A stretch of DNA of 64,000 bases from Flavobacterium sp. UBA2787. GTDB lineage: Bacteria > Bacteroidota > Bacteroidia > Flavobacteriales > Flavobacteriaceae. The translations under genes and the position numbers were made by a program. How positions within the stretch are numbered: the stretch's first letter is position 1; every line of letters starts with the position of its first letter. The notes under the pieces are model-generated. The model was not told the origin of the DNA, made no database searches, and saw only the letters and a program-made list of their open reading frames with translations. The stretch is from contig DEHZ01000015.1 of assembly GCA_002352205.1 (NCBI GenBank), positions 62,001 through 126,000 on the forward strand, written 5' to 3'. This document shows, in pieces, positions 43,317-53,323 of the stretch.

Positions 43317-46225
43317 TCATCACTAACCAAGCTTTCTAAGTAGGATGAAAAATTTTCTTCGTGTTGAACATTTAATTTCTTTCGCACACGATACCGAGCA
43401 TTTTCTACTCCACGGATAGAAATACTGAGCAAAGGAGCGATTTCTTTATTGCTCAAATCCATTTTAACAAAAGCACATAAACGCAATTCTCTTTTTGTTA
43501 ACGAAGGGTTTAGTTCTTTTAGTTTTTCAAAGAAATTGTGGTTAACTTTTTCAAAATTTACATCAAAAATTTCCATGAATTCTTCGCCAATTTTGTTTTG
43601 ATGAAGTTTTTGAAATATTTGACTAATGCGTTTTCTAAAGTCATCATTTTTATTAATTTCACGCAAGCTCTTTAAATCTAATTGAAGATCATTAAAAAGC
43701 TCTTTCTTCTGGCTTAATAATAGTGTATAATTGGCAAGTTGCTTGCTTTTTTCGATAACATCTTCTTCAAGATGAATTTTTGCAGCGTTAATTTTTTCTT
43801 TTTCTCGTAAAAGTTTTAGTTGTTCTAATTCTAATTCCAAGAGTTTTTTTGTTTTTTCAGCTTCAACTCGTGCCTTTGTTCTTTCTCGATCAATTTTTTT
43901 CTTAACTAAAATCCAAACGATGTAAATAAACAAAATAAATGAAGTAATGTATAAGAAAAAAGCAAAATTTGTTTGATACCATTTTGGTACAATCGTAAAT
44001 TTATAACTGGTTTCTTTTCCTAGAATTCCTGATAAATTTCTACTCTTAATTTTAAAGATATAATCGCCAGGATTTAGATGTGTGAATTCTTTATAGGATG
44101 AATTTTGCCAACTAGACCAATCTTTATCAATTGGTTCAAGTTTATAACTAAATTGAATTTGTGTGCCTTTTGTCATTTCTGGAGCCGCAAATTCAAAACG
44201 CAATAAGGCAGTTTTGTTTGGAAATTCAATCGATGAACGACTTTTTATTTCTGCTAAAAACTGTTTTTGATTTGCAGTATACTTCACTGCACTCAGTTGA
44301 GTTGGAACAACAGCATTTGTAGTGTTATTTTTTAAGTTATAAAAAAACAAACCTAGATTAGAGCCAAATAATACTTGGTTTTCAGACAATGGAATTATGC
44401 ATTCCATCCCTCGATTAAAATAGCCTTTAAGGTTTAAAAACAAATCTTTATAAAGCAATTTGTCATTGTTTTTTGTATAGAAATAGCCCGCCTCGTCATT
44501 CAAAACAAACCATGTTTTCGACCCCCTTGTAATTAGTTTTCGAGTGTTTTTAGTTGGGTCTAGAATTTTATTTAGTTTTTCATGTGGAACAAACCTATTT
44601 TGTTCATGGTTATATTGAAAAATTCCATTATTGGTAGTAAATACAATTTCATTTTCCCATTTAACTACATTGACGTTGTAAAACGATTTTAATCCATTTC
44701 TGTCAGTAAAATGTTCTACAGCTGTTGCTTTAGTATAATCACTGTTCAAGTGTACCTTAAACACACCTTGATAGCCATGACAAATCCAATAGGTGTTTTT
44801 ATCATCAGATAATATAATATCTCTTGCAGATTCTTCAAATCCGGTAATTTTGTGCAAAAGTTTCCATTCATTGTCGCTTTTTTGCAAAAGATATAAACCG
44901 GTATAACATGATGCTAAATATTTGTTTGGATTTCCTTCAATTTGTGTGACTTTCCAGAAACCACTTTCTGTTCCAATTCTTTTTGGAACTAAATCTTCTA
45001 ATACAAATAAACCATCATTGTGTGAAATAATTATGTCGTCATTAATTAATTGAATAGACCAGGTTTGACCCTGCAGTTCCTTTATTTTTGAAAATGAATA
45101 ATAGGTGTCTGAATTTGATTCAAAAGAAGTATCGGCATAAAAAACACCGGAGTTTGTGGCTAAATATATTTTGGAATTATGAATTAAAACATCATACACA
45201 GACGCTTTATCGAACAAATTGATGAATGGAGGATTAAAATCCATAAATGACAATCCGTTGTTTGTAATAACCCAATAATTATTTTTTGATTTAAAAAGAT
45301 TATGGATAGCAACATTTTTTAAGCTTCTATATGACGGATTTTTTTTATCAATAATTCCGGTTGTACTATTAAATTCAATAATTTTTGACGTTAATGTTCC
45401 CACCATTATGGTTTTGCCGTCTTTCCGTATTGCTTTTGAAATTTGATCGGGACTGTTAATATCAAACAAACTAAACCACATTTGTACAGTGTGGGTTTTT
45501 AAATTGCCTTTGTAAATGTTACCTGATTTTGAACACAAAATAATTTCATCTTCTCCATCAGATTCAAGCATTGATGCTATTTCTTCATCATTAAATTTGT
45601 TTGTTTCAAACAAAAGATTTAATTCTTTATTTGAAAGATTATATTTATAGATGCCGAATTTTGCATCTTGAACATAAAAATTATTATTTATAACAGCAGA
45701 GTTTATAAATGATGTATTTGCAGGAATAAATAAAGCCGTTTTTCCTTTAATAAGAATTAATCCATTAAAGGTTCTACAAATAATATATTCACCCAATTCG
45801 TGAATTTGCCAAATGTTTTCAATGTGTTTGTTCGTAAGATGCAATTCATTCATTAATGAATGATAATTGTATTTTCCTTTTTCATCTTTTAGTAAAGTAC
45901 CAAATTCGTTGTAACCACCTGCGAAAATTTTTCCTGATTTAGATTTGAATAAACTCCTGACAGAGGAATTGTTAGGAAGATTGATTTTACTCCAGCGATT
46001 TCCATCAAAAAAAACAGCACCATCGTTATTGCCAAAAATCATTACTCCATCATTATCTTCACAAGCAGCCCAAAATTGAGGATCGGCATTAAAATTTGAA
46101 CGATTGTAGTTTGTGATTTTAGCAATAGGATTAATTTTTAACTCATTGAAATTTACGTTTTGCGAAAAAACGATACAATTAATCATTAATAAAACAACGG
46201 TTAGTAATTGAAAATAGGTTCTCAA
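43295..46225 (-). CDS. One-component transmembrane sensor with LuxR-type HTH (PUL regulator)
   Basis: This 976-residue regulator has a signal peptide or anchor (about 1-22) and a periplasmic propeller of Reg_prop-type repeats (about 25-690). A triple-tyrosine (Y_Y_Y) domain follows near 700-770 (FSYKLEPIDKDWSSWQNSSY). A single membrane helix lies around 785-805 (FFLYITSFILFIYIVWILVKK), then a coiled coil, and a C-terminal LuxR/GerE-like helix-turn-helix (LTKRELRLCAFVKMDLSNKE ... GVENARYRVRKKL). It lacks kinase and receiver domains, so it differs from hybrid two-component regulators and would sense glycan in the periplasm and bind DNA directly. It is divergent from susC and very probably controls the PUL. 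Confidence 0.9.
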   Translation of the reverse strand: MRTYFQLLTVVLLMINCIVFSQNVNFNELKINPIAKITNYNRSNFNADPQFWAACEDNDGVMIFGNNDGAVFFDGNRWSKINLPNNSSVRSLFKSKSGKIFAGGYNEFGTLLKDEKGKYNYHSLMNELHLTNKHIENIWQIHELGEYIICRTFNGLILIKGKTALFIPANTSFINSAVINNNFYVQDAKFGIYKYNLSNKELNLLFETNKFNDEEIASMLESDGEDEIILCSKSGNIYKGNLKTHTVQMWFSLFDINSPDQISKAIRKDGKTIMVGTLTSKIIEFNSTTGIIDKKNPSYRSLKNVAIHNLFKSKNNYWVITNNGLSFMDFNPPFINLFDKASVYDVLIHNSKIYLATNSGVFYADTSFESNSDTYYSFSKIKELQGQTWSIQLINDDIIISHNDGLFVLEDLVPKRIGTESGFWKVTQIEGNPNKYLASCYTGLYLLQKSDNEWKLLHKITGFEESARDIILSDDKNTYWICHGYQGVFKVHLNSDYTKATAVEHFTDRNGLKSFYNVNVVKWENEIVFTTNNGIFQYNHEQNRFVPHEKLNKILDPTKNTRKLITRGSKTWFVLNDEAGYFYTKNNDKLLYKDLFLNLKGYFNRGMECIIPLSENQVLFGSNLGLFFYNLKNNTTNAVVPTQLSAVKYTANQKQFLAEIKSRSSIEFPNKTALLRFEFAAPEMTKGTQIQFSYKLEPIDKDWSSWQNSSYKEFTHLNPGDYIFKIKSRNLSGILGKETSYKFTIVPKWYQTNFAFFLYITSFILFIYIVWILVKKKIDRERTKARVEAEKTKKLLELELEQLKLLREKEKINAAKIHLEEDVIEKSKQLANYTLLLSQKKELFNDLQLDLKSLREINKNDDFRKRISQIFQKLHQNKIGEEFMEIFDVNFEKVNHNFFEKLKELNPSLTKRELRLCAFVKMDLSNKEIAPLLSISIRGVENARYRVRKKLNVQHEENFSSYLESLVSDEKKTHLE

Positions 46226-46582
46226 TGGTGTTAATTATTAAAAAATGAAAGAAAAATGCTTAAAATCCCATCAAAAATAGTAAAAAAATTAGATTTAGGT
46301 GTAATATTTTATTTATTTAAATACTTGAAATTGAAATTATTATAGAATTAAGTGAATTAAAAGTGTAAGTAATTTTAAATTTGATGAGATACAAGTGTAT
46401 AGAGCATTGTTAATGTTGTGTTAATATGAAATAATTTTAAGCTGCTATTAGAACGAAATCGTTAGAGTAGATTTTAAAATTATATTACTCGTAATAATAA
46501 GGTATATTTTTTTAGGATTCTTTACTTTTTTTAGAAATGGCAAAAAACAAAAACTAACAAATTATTTAAACAACCAAAATTT
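46226..46582. promoter_or_regulatory. Divergent regulatory region between PUL regulator and susC
   Basis: This 357-base A/T-rich gap has no gene. It contains a minus-strand -7-like box (CAAAAATA at 46272-46279, for the regulator), a plus-strand TAAATTTG at 46376-46383, and two palindromes described separately. A TATATTTT at 46503-46510 may be the susC -7 box, lacking the usual G. Confidence 0.5.
46452..46495. promoter_or_regulatory. Paired palindromes upstream of susC, possible operator
   Basis: AACGA-AA-TCGTT (46452-46463) and ATTAC-TC-GTAAT (46484-46495) are both perfect 5-2-5 inverted repeats. Their centres are 32 bases apart, close to three helical turns, and they lie just upstream of the expected susC promoter. 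Binding by the divergent regulator is an inference. Confidence 0.4.
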
Positions 46583-49500
46583 ATGAAATTCAGCAAGTAT
46601 TTAAGCATGCTTTTTCTCTTTGCTTTTTCAATGATTACCGCCCAAAACATTGAAATTAAAGGGAATGTAACGGATGGTTCGGGTAATCTCCCGCTACCTG
46701 GCGTTAATGTTGTAGTAAAGAACACAACAAGGGGAACTACAACCGATTTTGATGGTAATTATATGATCAAAGTCAATCCAAATGAAATTTTAGTGTTTTC
46801 TTTTGTCGGCTATGAGTCTCAAGAGATAGCCGTTTCTGAAAACACAACTATCAACGTAATTTTGAATGAAGAAAATAAATCTTTAGATGAAGTTGTTGTT
46901 GTTGGTTATGGTACACAAAAGAAAAGTGTTGTAACAGGTGCAATATCCAGCTTAAAAGCAAAGGATATTGAAAACATTCCAAACAGCGGCCGTGTTGAGC
47001 AAGCTTTGCAAGGAAGAACTTCGGGTGTGATTATCGCAAGCAATTCTGGTCAACCTGGAACTGCTGCTACTGTTCGTGTTCGTGGTATAACAACGTTTGA
47101 TACTTATGGTGGAAATAATCCGCTTTGGGTTGTTGATGGTGTTATCGTAGAATCATCTGGTATTGGCTTTATTAATCAAAATGACATTGAATCAATTGAA
47201 GTTTTAAAAGATGCCGCTTCTTTGGCTATTTATGGTTCTAGAGCTGCTTCCGGTGTAATTTTGATTACAACCAAAAAAGGAAAATCAGGTAAAATTAGTG
47301 TGAACTATACTGGTTTTGCAGGTGTTTCTTCCGCAGCCAAAAAATTAGAAATGCTAAATGCTACAGAATATGCTGCATTAATGAATGAACGTTCAGTGGC
47401 TAGTGGAGGTAACATTATTTTCTCTGATTTGTCTTCTTTAGGCAGAGGAACCGATTGGCAATCGTATATTTTTGATGATTCAGCTAAACGATCTTCACAC
47501 GAATTGAGCGTAAGTGGAGGTAATGATAAATCTACTTTTTATTTATCTTTTGGATTAATTGATCAAGAAGGTATCGTGTTACCTGAAATTTCAAAATTCA
47601 ACAAGAAAAATATTCGTATTAACTCTACACACAAAATATCAGAATATTTCACTGTAGGTCAAACATTAGGTTATTCACATCAAAAATCTGTTGGTATTGG
47701 AAATACAAACAGCGAGTTTGGTGGGCCATTAAGTTCTGCGATAAATTTAGATCCAATTACACCCGTAATTGAGACTGATCCAGTTTTAATTAATCAAACA
47801 CCTTATTTTTCTAATCCTGTTATTAGAGATTCATTTGGAAACCCGTATGGAATTTCAAATTTTGTAGGTCAAGAAATGTCAAATCCATTAGCCTATGCTC
47901 AAACGAGATTAGGTCATTTTGGATGGTCTGATGATTTTGTTGGAAATGCTTTTCTTGAAATTAAAACTCCAATTGAAGGACTTAAAATAAGAAGTTCAAT
48001 AGGTGGAAAAATGGCCTTTTGGGGCGGTGAAGGTTTTACTCCAGAATTTTATTTAAACGCTTCGCTTTTAACTTTACAGAATAATTACGGTAGAAGCATA
48101 AACAAAACGTTTGGATGGAATATTGAAAATACAATTTCTTATTCAAAATCTTTTGATAAACACAATTTGGAAGCTATGATAGGTCAAGGTGCGTATGTTG
48201 ATAACATAACCAGCGGAAGCAGTACCACTTATTTTGATTTACCAATCAACAATTATCAAGATGCGTCTTTTAATTTTGATTTACCAGCCGATAATAAAGT
48301 AGGATCTACCTATGATGGTATAGAGCATCATCTTTCTTCTCTTTTTGCAAGATTAAATTATAATTATGACGAAAAATACCTTTTTTCAGGAATTATAAGA
48401 AGAGATGGCTCCACCCGATTTGGTAAAAACAATAAGTATGGAACTTTCCCATCTTTTTCTGTGGGTTGGAATATTTCTAATGAGGGGTTTTGGAAAGAAA
48501 ATAAAATTGTTAACACATTCAAATTAAGAGTAGGATATGGCATAACAGGAAACGATGGGATTCCAAATTTCGGTTATGCAGCATTAATTAACGGAGGTAG
48601 AAATTATACATTTGGTGCAGATGGCACCGTTATTGAAACGGGATACAGCCCTAGTGCACCGGATAATCCGGATTTAAAATGGGAAGAAACCGCTCAGTTT
48701 AATGTTGGTTTTGATGCAAAATTAGCTAACGATTTTACTTTAACAATTGAATACTATCGTAAAAAAACAACTGGAATTCTTCAGTATGTTACTATTCCTG
48801 GGTATGTTGGAGCAACAGGTGATCCGCTTGGAAACGTTGCAGATATGGAAAACAGTGGTTTTGAATTTGAATTAGGCTACAGAAAAAAAGTAGGTGAATT
48901 AAATGTTTCTGCAAACGCTAATTTTTCATCACTTAAAAACGAAGTAACTTACTTAGGTTTTGGTAAAGAATTTATAACCACTGGTCAAGCAGGATTCCAA
49001 TCAATGGGTCCAATTACAAGAACTCAAGTAGGAGAAGCTTATAATTCGTTCTACGGTTATCAAACAGCTGGAATTTTTCAAAACATGGATGAAGTGAATG
49101 CCTACACCAATTCAAATGGAGGATTAATTCAACCAGATGCAAGACCAGGAGATTTTAGATGGGTAGATTCAAATGGAGATGGAACAATATCTGATGAAGA
49201 TAAGGTGTTTTTAGGTAGTCCTCTTCCAAAATATACTTATGGTTTAACCCTTAATTTTGATTACAAAGGGTTTGATTTAATGACCTTTTTTCAAGGTGCA
49301 GGAGGAAATAAAATTTTTAAAGCCTTAAGAAGACTTGACATTCAGAATTCTAATTATCAGACAGATGCGTTGTCAAGATGGCATGGAGAAGGAACTTCAG
49401 ATAGCTATCCTAGATTATCTATAGACGATCCTAATAGAAACTTTACTAACCCTTCCGATTTCTACTTGGAAGATGGAGATTATTTAAGACTAAAAGTTGT

Positions 49501-49705
49501 ACAATTAGGCTATACTATCCCTAAAGATTTGTCTGGCAAAATAGGAGCAGAAAGACTTCGATTATTTTTGACGGCAGAAAACTTATTAACCTTAACAAAA
49601 TATACTGGTTACGACCCAGAAATTGGAGGAAATATTATGGGTATAGATAGAGGATATTATCCACAAGCAAGATCATTTATGTTTGGTGTTAATCTTCAAT
49701 TTTAA
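46583..49705 (+). CDS. SusC/RagA-family TonB-linked outer-membrane transporter
   Basis: This 1040-residue TonB-dependent transporter imports oligosaccharides together with SusD. After the signal peptide (to about residue 21, SMITAQ) comes a carboxypeptidase-like CNA-B domain (GNVTDGSGNLPLPGVNVVVK). The TonB-box region follows (LDEVVVVGYGTQKKSVVTGA), then a plug with IRGxxT-type VRVRGITTFDTYGGNNPLWV and IESIEVLKDAASLAIYGSRA. A 22-strand barrel ends in RSFMFGVNLQF with a terminal Phe. It is the first gene of the PUL, 6 bases ahead of susD. Confidence 0.96.
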   Translation: MKFSKYLSMLFLFAFSMITAQNIEIKGNVTDGSGNLPLPGVNVVVKNTTRGTTTDFDGNYMIKVNPNEILVFSFVGYESQEIAVSENTTINVILNEENKSLDEVVVVGYGTQKKSVVTGAISSLKAKDIENIPNSGRVEQALQGRTSGVIIASNSGQPGTAATVRVRGITTFDTYGGNNPLWVVDGVIVESSGIGFINQNDIESIEVLKDAASLAIYGSRAASGVILITTKKGKSGKISVNYTGFAGVSSAAKKLEMLNATEYAALMNERSVASGGNIIFSDLSSLGRGTDWQSYIFDDSAKRSSHELSVSGGNDKSTFYLSFGLIDQEGIVLPEISKFNKKNIRINSTHKISEYFTVGQTLGYSHQKSVGIGNTNSEFGGPLSSAINLDPITPVIETDPVLINQTPYFSNPVIRDSFGNPYGISNFVGQEMSNPLAYAQTRLGHFGWSDDFVGNAFLEIKTPIEGLKIRSSIGGKMAFWGGEGFTPEFYLNASLLTLQNNYGRSINKTFGWNIENTISYSKSFDKHNLEAMIGQGAYVDNITSGSSTTYFDLPINNYQDASFNFDLPADNKVGSTYDGIEHHLSSLFARLNYNYDEKYLFSGIIRRDGSTRFGKNNKYGTFPSFSVGWNISNEGFWKENKIVNTFKLRVGYGITGNDGIPNFGYAALINGGRNYTFGADGTVIETGYSPSAPDNPDLKWEETAQFNVGFDAKLANDFTLTIEYYRKKTTGILQYVTIPGYVGATGDPLGNVADMENSGFEFELGYRKKVGELNVSANANFSSLKNEVTYLGFGKEFITTGQAGFQSMGPITRTQVGEAYNSFYGYQTAGIFQNMDEVNAYTNSNGGLIQPDARPGDFRWVDSNGDGTISDEDKVFLGSPLPKYTYGLTLNFDYKGFDLMTFFQGAGGNKIFKALRRLDIQNSNYQTDALSRWHGEGTSDSYPRLSIDDPNRNFTNPSDFYLEDGDYLRLKVVQLGYTIPKDLSGKIGAERLRLFLTAENLLTLTKYTGYDPEIGGNIMGIDRGYYPQARSFMFGVNLQF

Positions 49706-49710
49706 AAAAA

Positions 49711-51231
49711 ATGATTATGAAAAGATTTAATTTAAAAAATGGTGTACTCGGAATTTTATTCTTAAGTACAATAATTGGTTGCTCTGACGACTTTGTTGAA
49801 ATAGAGCCAAAAGGTGTATTTTCATCTGAAAATTATTATTCCAATCAAACAGAAGCTTTTAGCGGTTTAGTATCTGTTTATGATATTTTGAGAAAACAAT
49901 CCGGTGGTTTCGAAAACATGATTGCTATGATGAATGCTGGTTCAGATGATCATTTTGCGGGAGGAGGAAGTTCTACTGATGGAGTTGGAATCCAGTCTTT
50001 TTCCAATTTTACAATCAATACAAACACAATTCCACTTAGTTTTTGGAGTGATTATTATCAAGGTATTTTTAGAGCAAATGTGTTGTTATTAAGAATACCA
50101 TCAGCCGATATGGATGATAACTTAAGAAATCGTTACATTGCAGAAGCTAGAGCTCTACGCGGAATTTATTATTTCGAATTGGTAAGAATGTTTAAAAACG
50201 TTCCTTTAATTACAGTTCCATTAGATCCAAGTGAATTTTTAACAGTTCCGCAAGCAGATCCAGCAGCTGTTTATGCTCAAATTGAAGAAGATTTATTATT
50301 CTCAATTGACTATTTGCCTTCTACAATTGCAAATATGGGAATAGATGCCGGAAGATTAACCAAAGGTGCTGCTCAAGCGATGTTAGGTAAAGTGTTTTTG
50401 TTTCAAGGTAAAAATGCTTTAGCAGCAGAGCAATTGGCTCAAGTGAACGGAACACCGGGGCAAACAAACCAATACGGAAACAAATTGTTAGACAATTTTG
50501 GCGATTTATGGTTGGTTGCCAATAAATTTAACCAAGAATCTATTTTAGAAGTAGCTCATACCAATGTCGGTCTTTCCGGCTGGGGCAACTGGGGAAGCGG
50601 CACCGACGAAGGAAATTCATTAAACGTAATGGTTGGTCCAAGAGGATATGTCAAAATTGGTACAACTGCACCTGACTTACCTTCGGGATGGAGTTTTAAT
50701 GTATTCACACAAGATTTTTATGACTTTATGGTAGGTGATCCTCGCTTTGAAGACACAGTTCTTGATTTAAAAACATTAAAGGAAAACGGAGAAGCAGATT
50801 ATATTGCCGGATTTCAAGACACAGGTTATTTCCTAAACAAATTTGTTCCTAGACAAGCTGATGTGCACACCGGAGCTGGAGATGCCGTATTAAATTATAG
50901 ACAAAACACGTATATGATTCGTCTTGCAGATACTTATTTGCTCGAAGCAGAAGCATTGGGAGCAACCGGAGCAAGAGCTCAAGCTTTATTAGATGCCGTA
51001 AGAGCACGCGTTGGATTGCCTTCTGTACCTGTTTCTTTAAACGCAATTAAAGACGAACGAAGAAAAGAACTTGCCGGAGAAGGACATCGTTTCTTTGACT
51101 TAGTACGATGGGGAGATGCTGCTACAAAATTATCCGCAAGAGGATTTGTAGCGGGTAAAAATGAAATTTTCCCAATTCCTTATCAAGAATTGGAAAACAC
51201 CGCAATCGTTCAAAATCCACAATATAACTAA
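49711..51231 (+). CDS. SusD/RagB-family glycan-binding lipoprotein
   Basis: This 506-residue surface lipoprotein caps the SusC barrel and captures glycan. The signal peptide ends STIIGCSDDFVEIEPKG with the lipid Cys near residue 23. The SusD-type helical repeats include the conserved AEARALRGIYYFELVRMFKN and the C-terminal DERRKELAGEGHRFFDLVRW with IPYQELE. Translation may begin at the ATG at 49711 or at the second ATG two codons later (49717). It is paired with the SusC gene just upstream. Confidence 0.95.
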   Translation: MIMKRFNLKNGVLGILFLSTIIGCSDDFVEIEPKGVFSSENYYSNQTEAFSGLVSVYDILRKQSGGFENMIAMMNAGSDDHFAGGGSSTDGVGIQSFSNFTINTNTIPLSFWSDYYQGIFRANVLLLRIPSADMDDNLRNRYIAEARALRGIYYFELVRMFKNVPLITVPLDPSEFLTVPQADPAAVYAQIEEDLLFSIDYLPSTIANMGIDAGRLTKGAAQAMLGKVFLFQGKNALAAEQLAQVNGTPGQTNQYGNKLLDNFGDLWLVANKFNQESILEVAHTNVGLSGWGNWGSGTDEGNSLNVMVGPRGYVKIGTTAPDLPSGWSFNVFTQDFYDFMVGDPRFEDTVLDLKTLKENGEADYIAGFQDTGYFLNKFVPRQADVHTGAGDAVLNYRQNTYMIRLADTYLLEAEALGATGARAQALLDAVRARVGLPSVPVSLNAIKDERRKELAGEGHRFFDLVRWGDAATKLSARGFVAGKNEIFPIPYQELENTAIVQNPQYN

Positions 51232-51243
51232 CAAATACAGACC

Positions 51244-52338
51244 ATGAAAAATATAAAAAGCATATTATTGTTGTTAGTTGCTATCTTTTCAACAAGTTGT
51301 TCAGAAGACAGTATTAGTGATGATTTATCATCGGTAAATTCATCTCAACCAAATAATATTAACTCTACTGTTCAAGTCAGTAATGATAATTCAGGTGAAG
51401 TTAAAATTACTCCAACCGGAAGCGATGCGACTTTCTTTACTGTCGATTTTGGCGATGGGACTTCAGAACCGGTAACACTTTCTGCAGGTGAAAATGTAAC
51501 TCATGTTTATCAGGAAGGAAGTTATACTGTAAAGATCAATGCAACAAGCATTACAGGTCTTGAAACAGAAAGTTTAATTCCTTTTCAAATTACCTACAGA
51601 GCTCCTGAAAATCTTGAAATTACAAAATCAATTGACGGCTACAACCTTACCGTATCTGCTGTTGCCGATTTTGCAAATGGATTTTTGGTTTACTATGGAG
51701 CTGTTGCTAATGAAACCGGAACACCAATGGCTGTTGGGCAAACACTTCCTCCACACACTTATCCGAGTGCAGGAAGTTATCAGCTTAAAGTAGTAGCCTT
51801 AAGTGGAGGTGTAGCAACTTCTGAATTAATAGAAGAAGTTATTATTTTTGATCCATTTGAATTACCAATAACTTTTGAAAGTGAATTTGTAAATTATTTT
51901 TTCGGAACTTTTGGTGATGTAACTTTTGCAAAAGTTGATAATCCAAATCCTTCCGGATTAAACACAAGTGCAAAAGTAGGTCAATATACAAAACCTATGA
52001 ATGTTCCCAATTGGAGCGGAACATACAGCCCGCTCAACAACCCTATTGATTTTTCTAATGGAAATAAAATTAAAGTTTTAGTTCACGCTTCAGAAGTGGG
52101 TAAAATGTTGAATGTTGAATTAGAATGGGCTGTTGGCGGAAATCCTGCCAACGGAGTAGCTGTTGTAAAAGTAGCCAACACAGTGGCAAACCAATGGCAA
52201 GAATTAACATTCGATTTCAGCACAATCGCCGGAATTCCTGCCGATGCTCAATTTACTCAACTTGTTTTGCGTTACAACGATGCAGATAATGGTGCAGGAG
52301 AAGTTATTTATATAGATAATATCAGATTAACAAATTAA
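51244..52338 (+). CDS. PKD-domain surface glycan-binding lipoprotein
   Basis: This 364-residue lipoprotein (lipobox IFSTSCSEDS, Cys19 region) has an N-terminal PKD domain (FTVDFGDGTSEPVTLSAGEN ... YTVKINATS). A second PKD-like module lies at about 115-200, and a C-terminal jelly-roll of about 150 residues (FESEFVNYFFGTFGDV ... EVIYIDNIRLTN) resembles carbohydrate-binding modules. The position after susD is that of a SusE/SGBP-type binding protein. It lacks catalytic motifs. Its stop codon shares one base with the start of the next gene. Confidence 0.8.
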   Translation: MKNIKSILLLLVAIFSTSCSEDSISDDLSSVNSSQPNNINSTVQVSNDNSGEVKITPTGSDATFFTVDFGDGTSEPVTLSAGENVTHVYQEGSYTVKINATSITGLETESLIPFQITYRAPENLEITKSIDGYNLTVSAVADFANGFLVYYGAVANETGTPMAVGQTLPPHTYPSAGSYQLKVVALSGGVATSELIEEVIIFDPFELPITFESEFVNYFFGTFGDVTFAKVDNPNPSGLNTSAKVGQYTKPMNVPNWSGTYSPLNNPIDFSNGNKIKVLVHASEVGKMLNVELEWAVGGNPANGVAVVKVANTVANQWQELTFDFSTIAGIPADAQFTQLVLRYNDADNGAGEVIYIDNIRLTN

Positions 52339-53267
52339 TGAAAGCTATGAAAACAAAAATTTTATATTTGATTTCTTTCCTCATGGTAGGAATAGGATTC
52401 ACAAATTGTACCGATGAAGAGTATTCTCTTGGAGATTTAAATGCACCAACAAATCTCGTTATTAACACCGAAATTATTGGTCAAAATACTGAAAATCCGG
52501 ATGGTGACGGTTCTGGTGATGTGATTATAAGTGTAACAGCCGATGGAGCCATTGGTTATAAAATTGATTATGGAACAGCTGCTCAATCAGAACTCGTAAG
52601 CCTAAGCTCTACAACAGTAACCAAACGATATTCTTCTACCGGAACCTATTTAATCACTGTAGTAGCCTACGGAAGCGGTGGTTCATCTACAACAGCTACA
52701 AAAGAAATTACAGTTAGAAGCGATTTTAATGTTGAGCCAGAAATTGTAACTTATTTAACCAACAATTCATCAAAAACATGGGTTGTAGATAAAGATGTTC
52801 CAGGCCATTTAGGCGTTGGTCCTTGGGAAGGTTCTTCAACCCCAGAATGGTGGTCTTCGGCTATTGATGAAAAAGTTGCGTGTTGCAATTGTTTTTATAC
52901 ATCAACGTTTACATTTAGCTTTTTGGCTGGCTCCAATTCTTACCAAATTAATGTAGCAACTCCAGATGGAGCTTTCACAAAAACCGGAGCTCTTTCTTCT
53001 ATACCTGGTATTCCAGCATCGGGAGATGAAGGATGTTACAGCTATGGTGGTGCAGTAACTCCTTTCACATTTACAGGTGCCACTTCCGGAATTGCTGATT
53101 CTACTCAAACAGCAATACTTTTAGGAGGAACAACTAGCTTTATTGGTTACGGAGCTCTTCAAAAAAGCTATGAAATCATTGAATTAACAGAAAACTATAT
53201 GTACCTAAGAGTGCAAGGAACAGAAACAGGAAATGCCTGGTATCTTAAATTGAAACCAGCTCTTTAA
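52338..53267 (+). CDS. PKD-domain lipoprotein, second glycan-binding candidate
   Basis: This 309-residue lipoprotein (signal to GFTNCTDEEYS) has an N-terminal PKD-like domain (NLVINTEIIGQNTENPDGDG ... YLITVVAYGSGG) like that of the neighbouring GH16 protein. A Trp- and Cys-rich C-terminal domain follows (TNNSSKTWVVDKDVPGHLGV, EWWSSAIDEKVACCNCFY), ending YLRVQGTETGNAWYLKLKP. It probably binds the PUL substrate at the cell surface; I know no enzymatic activity. The start at 52338 overlaps the previous stop by one base; the ATG at 52347 is an alternative. A terminator-like hairpin follows the gene. Confidence 0.75.
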   Translation: MKAMKTKILYLISFLMVGIGFTNCTDEEYSLGDLNAPTNLVINTEIIGQNTENPDGDGSGDVIISVTADGAIGYKIDYGTAAQSELVSLSSTTVTKRYSSTGTYLITVVAYGSGGSSTTATKEITVRSDFNVEPEIVTYLTNNSSKTWVVDKDVPGHLGVGPWEGSSTPEWWSSAIDEKVACCNCFYTSTFTFSFLAGSNSYQINVATPDGAFTKTGALSSIPGIPASGDEGCYSYGGAVTPFTFTGATSGIADSTQTAILLGGTTSFIGYGALQKSYEIIELTENYMYLRVQGTETGNAWYLKLKPAL

Positions 53268-53277
53268 TAAACTTAAA

Positions 53278-53312
53278 AATGCCCAATCAATATTGGGTTG
53301 GGCATTTTTTAA
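53278..53312 (+). terminator. Hairpin with T-run inside the PUL
   Basis: AATGCCCAA (53278-53286) pairs with TTGGGCATT (53298-53306), followed by six T. It lies between the second PKD lipoprotein and the GH16 gene and precedes the GH16 ATG by about 15 bases. It would end part of the susC-D transcripts, so downstream enzymes may be made at a lower level. Confidence 0.75.
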
Positions 53313-53323
53313 TAAAATTTACT

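Noticed and set aside
42853-43343. Several overlapping open frames on both strands within and after sdhB
   Set aside because: They are out-of-frame shadows of sdhB, whose three iron-sulfur motifs fix the real frame.
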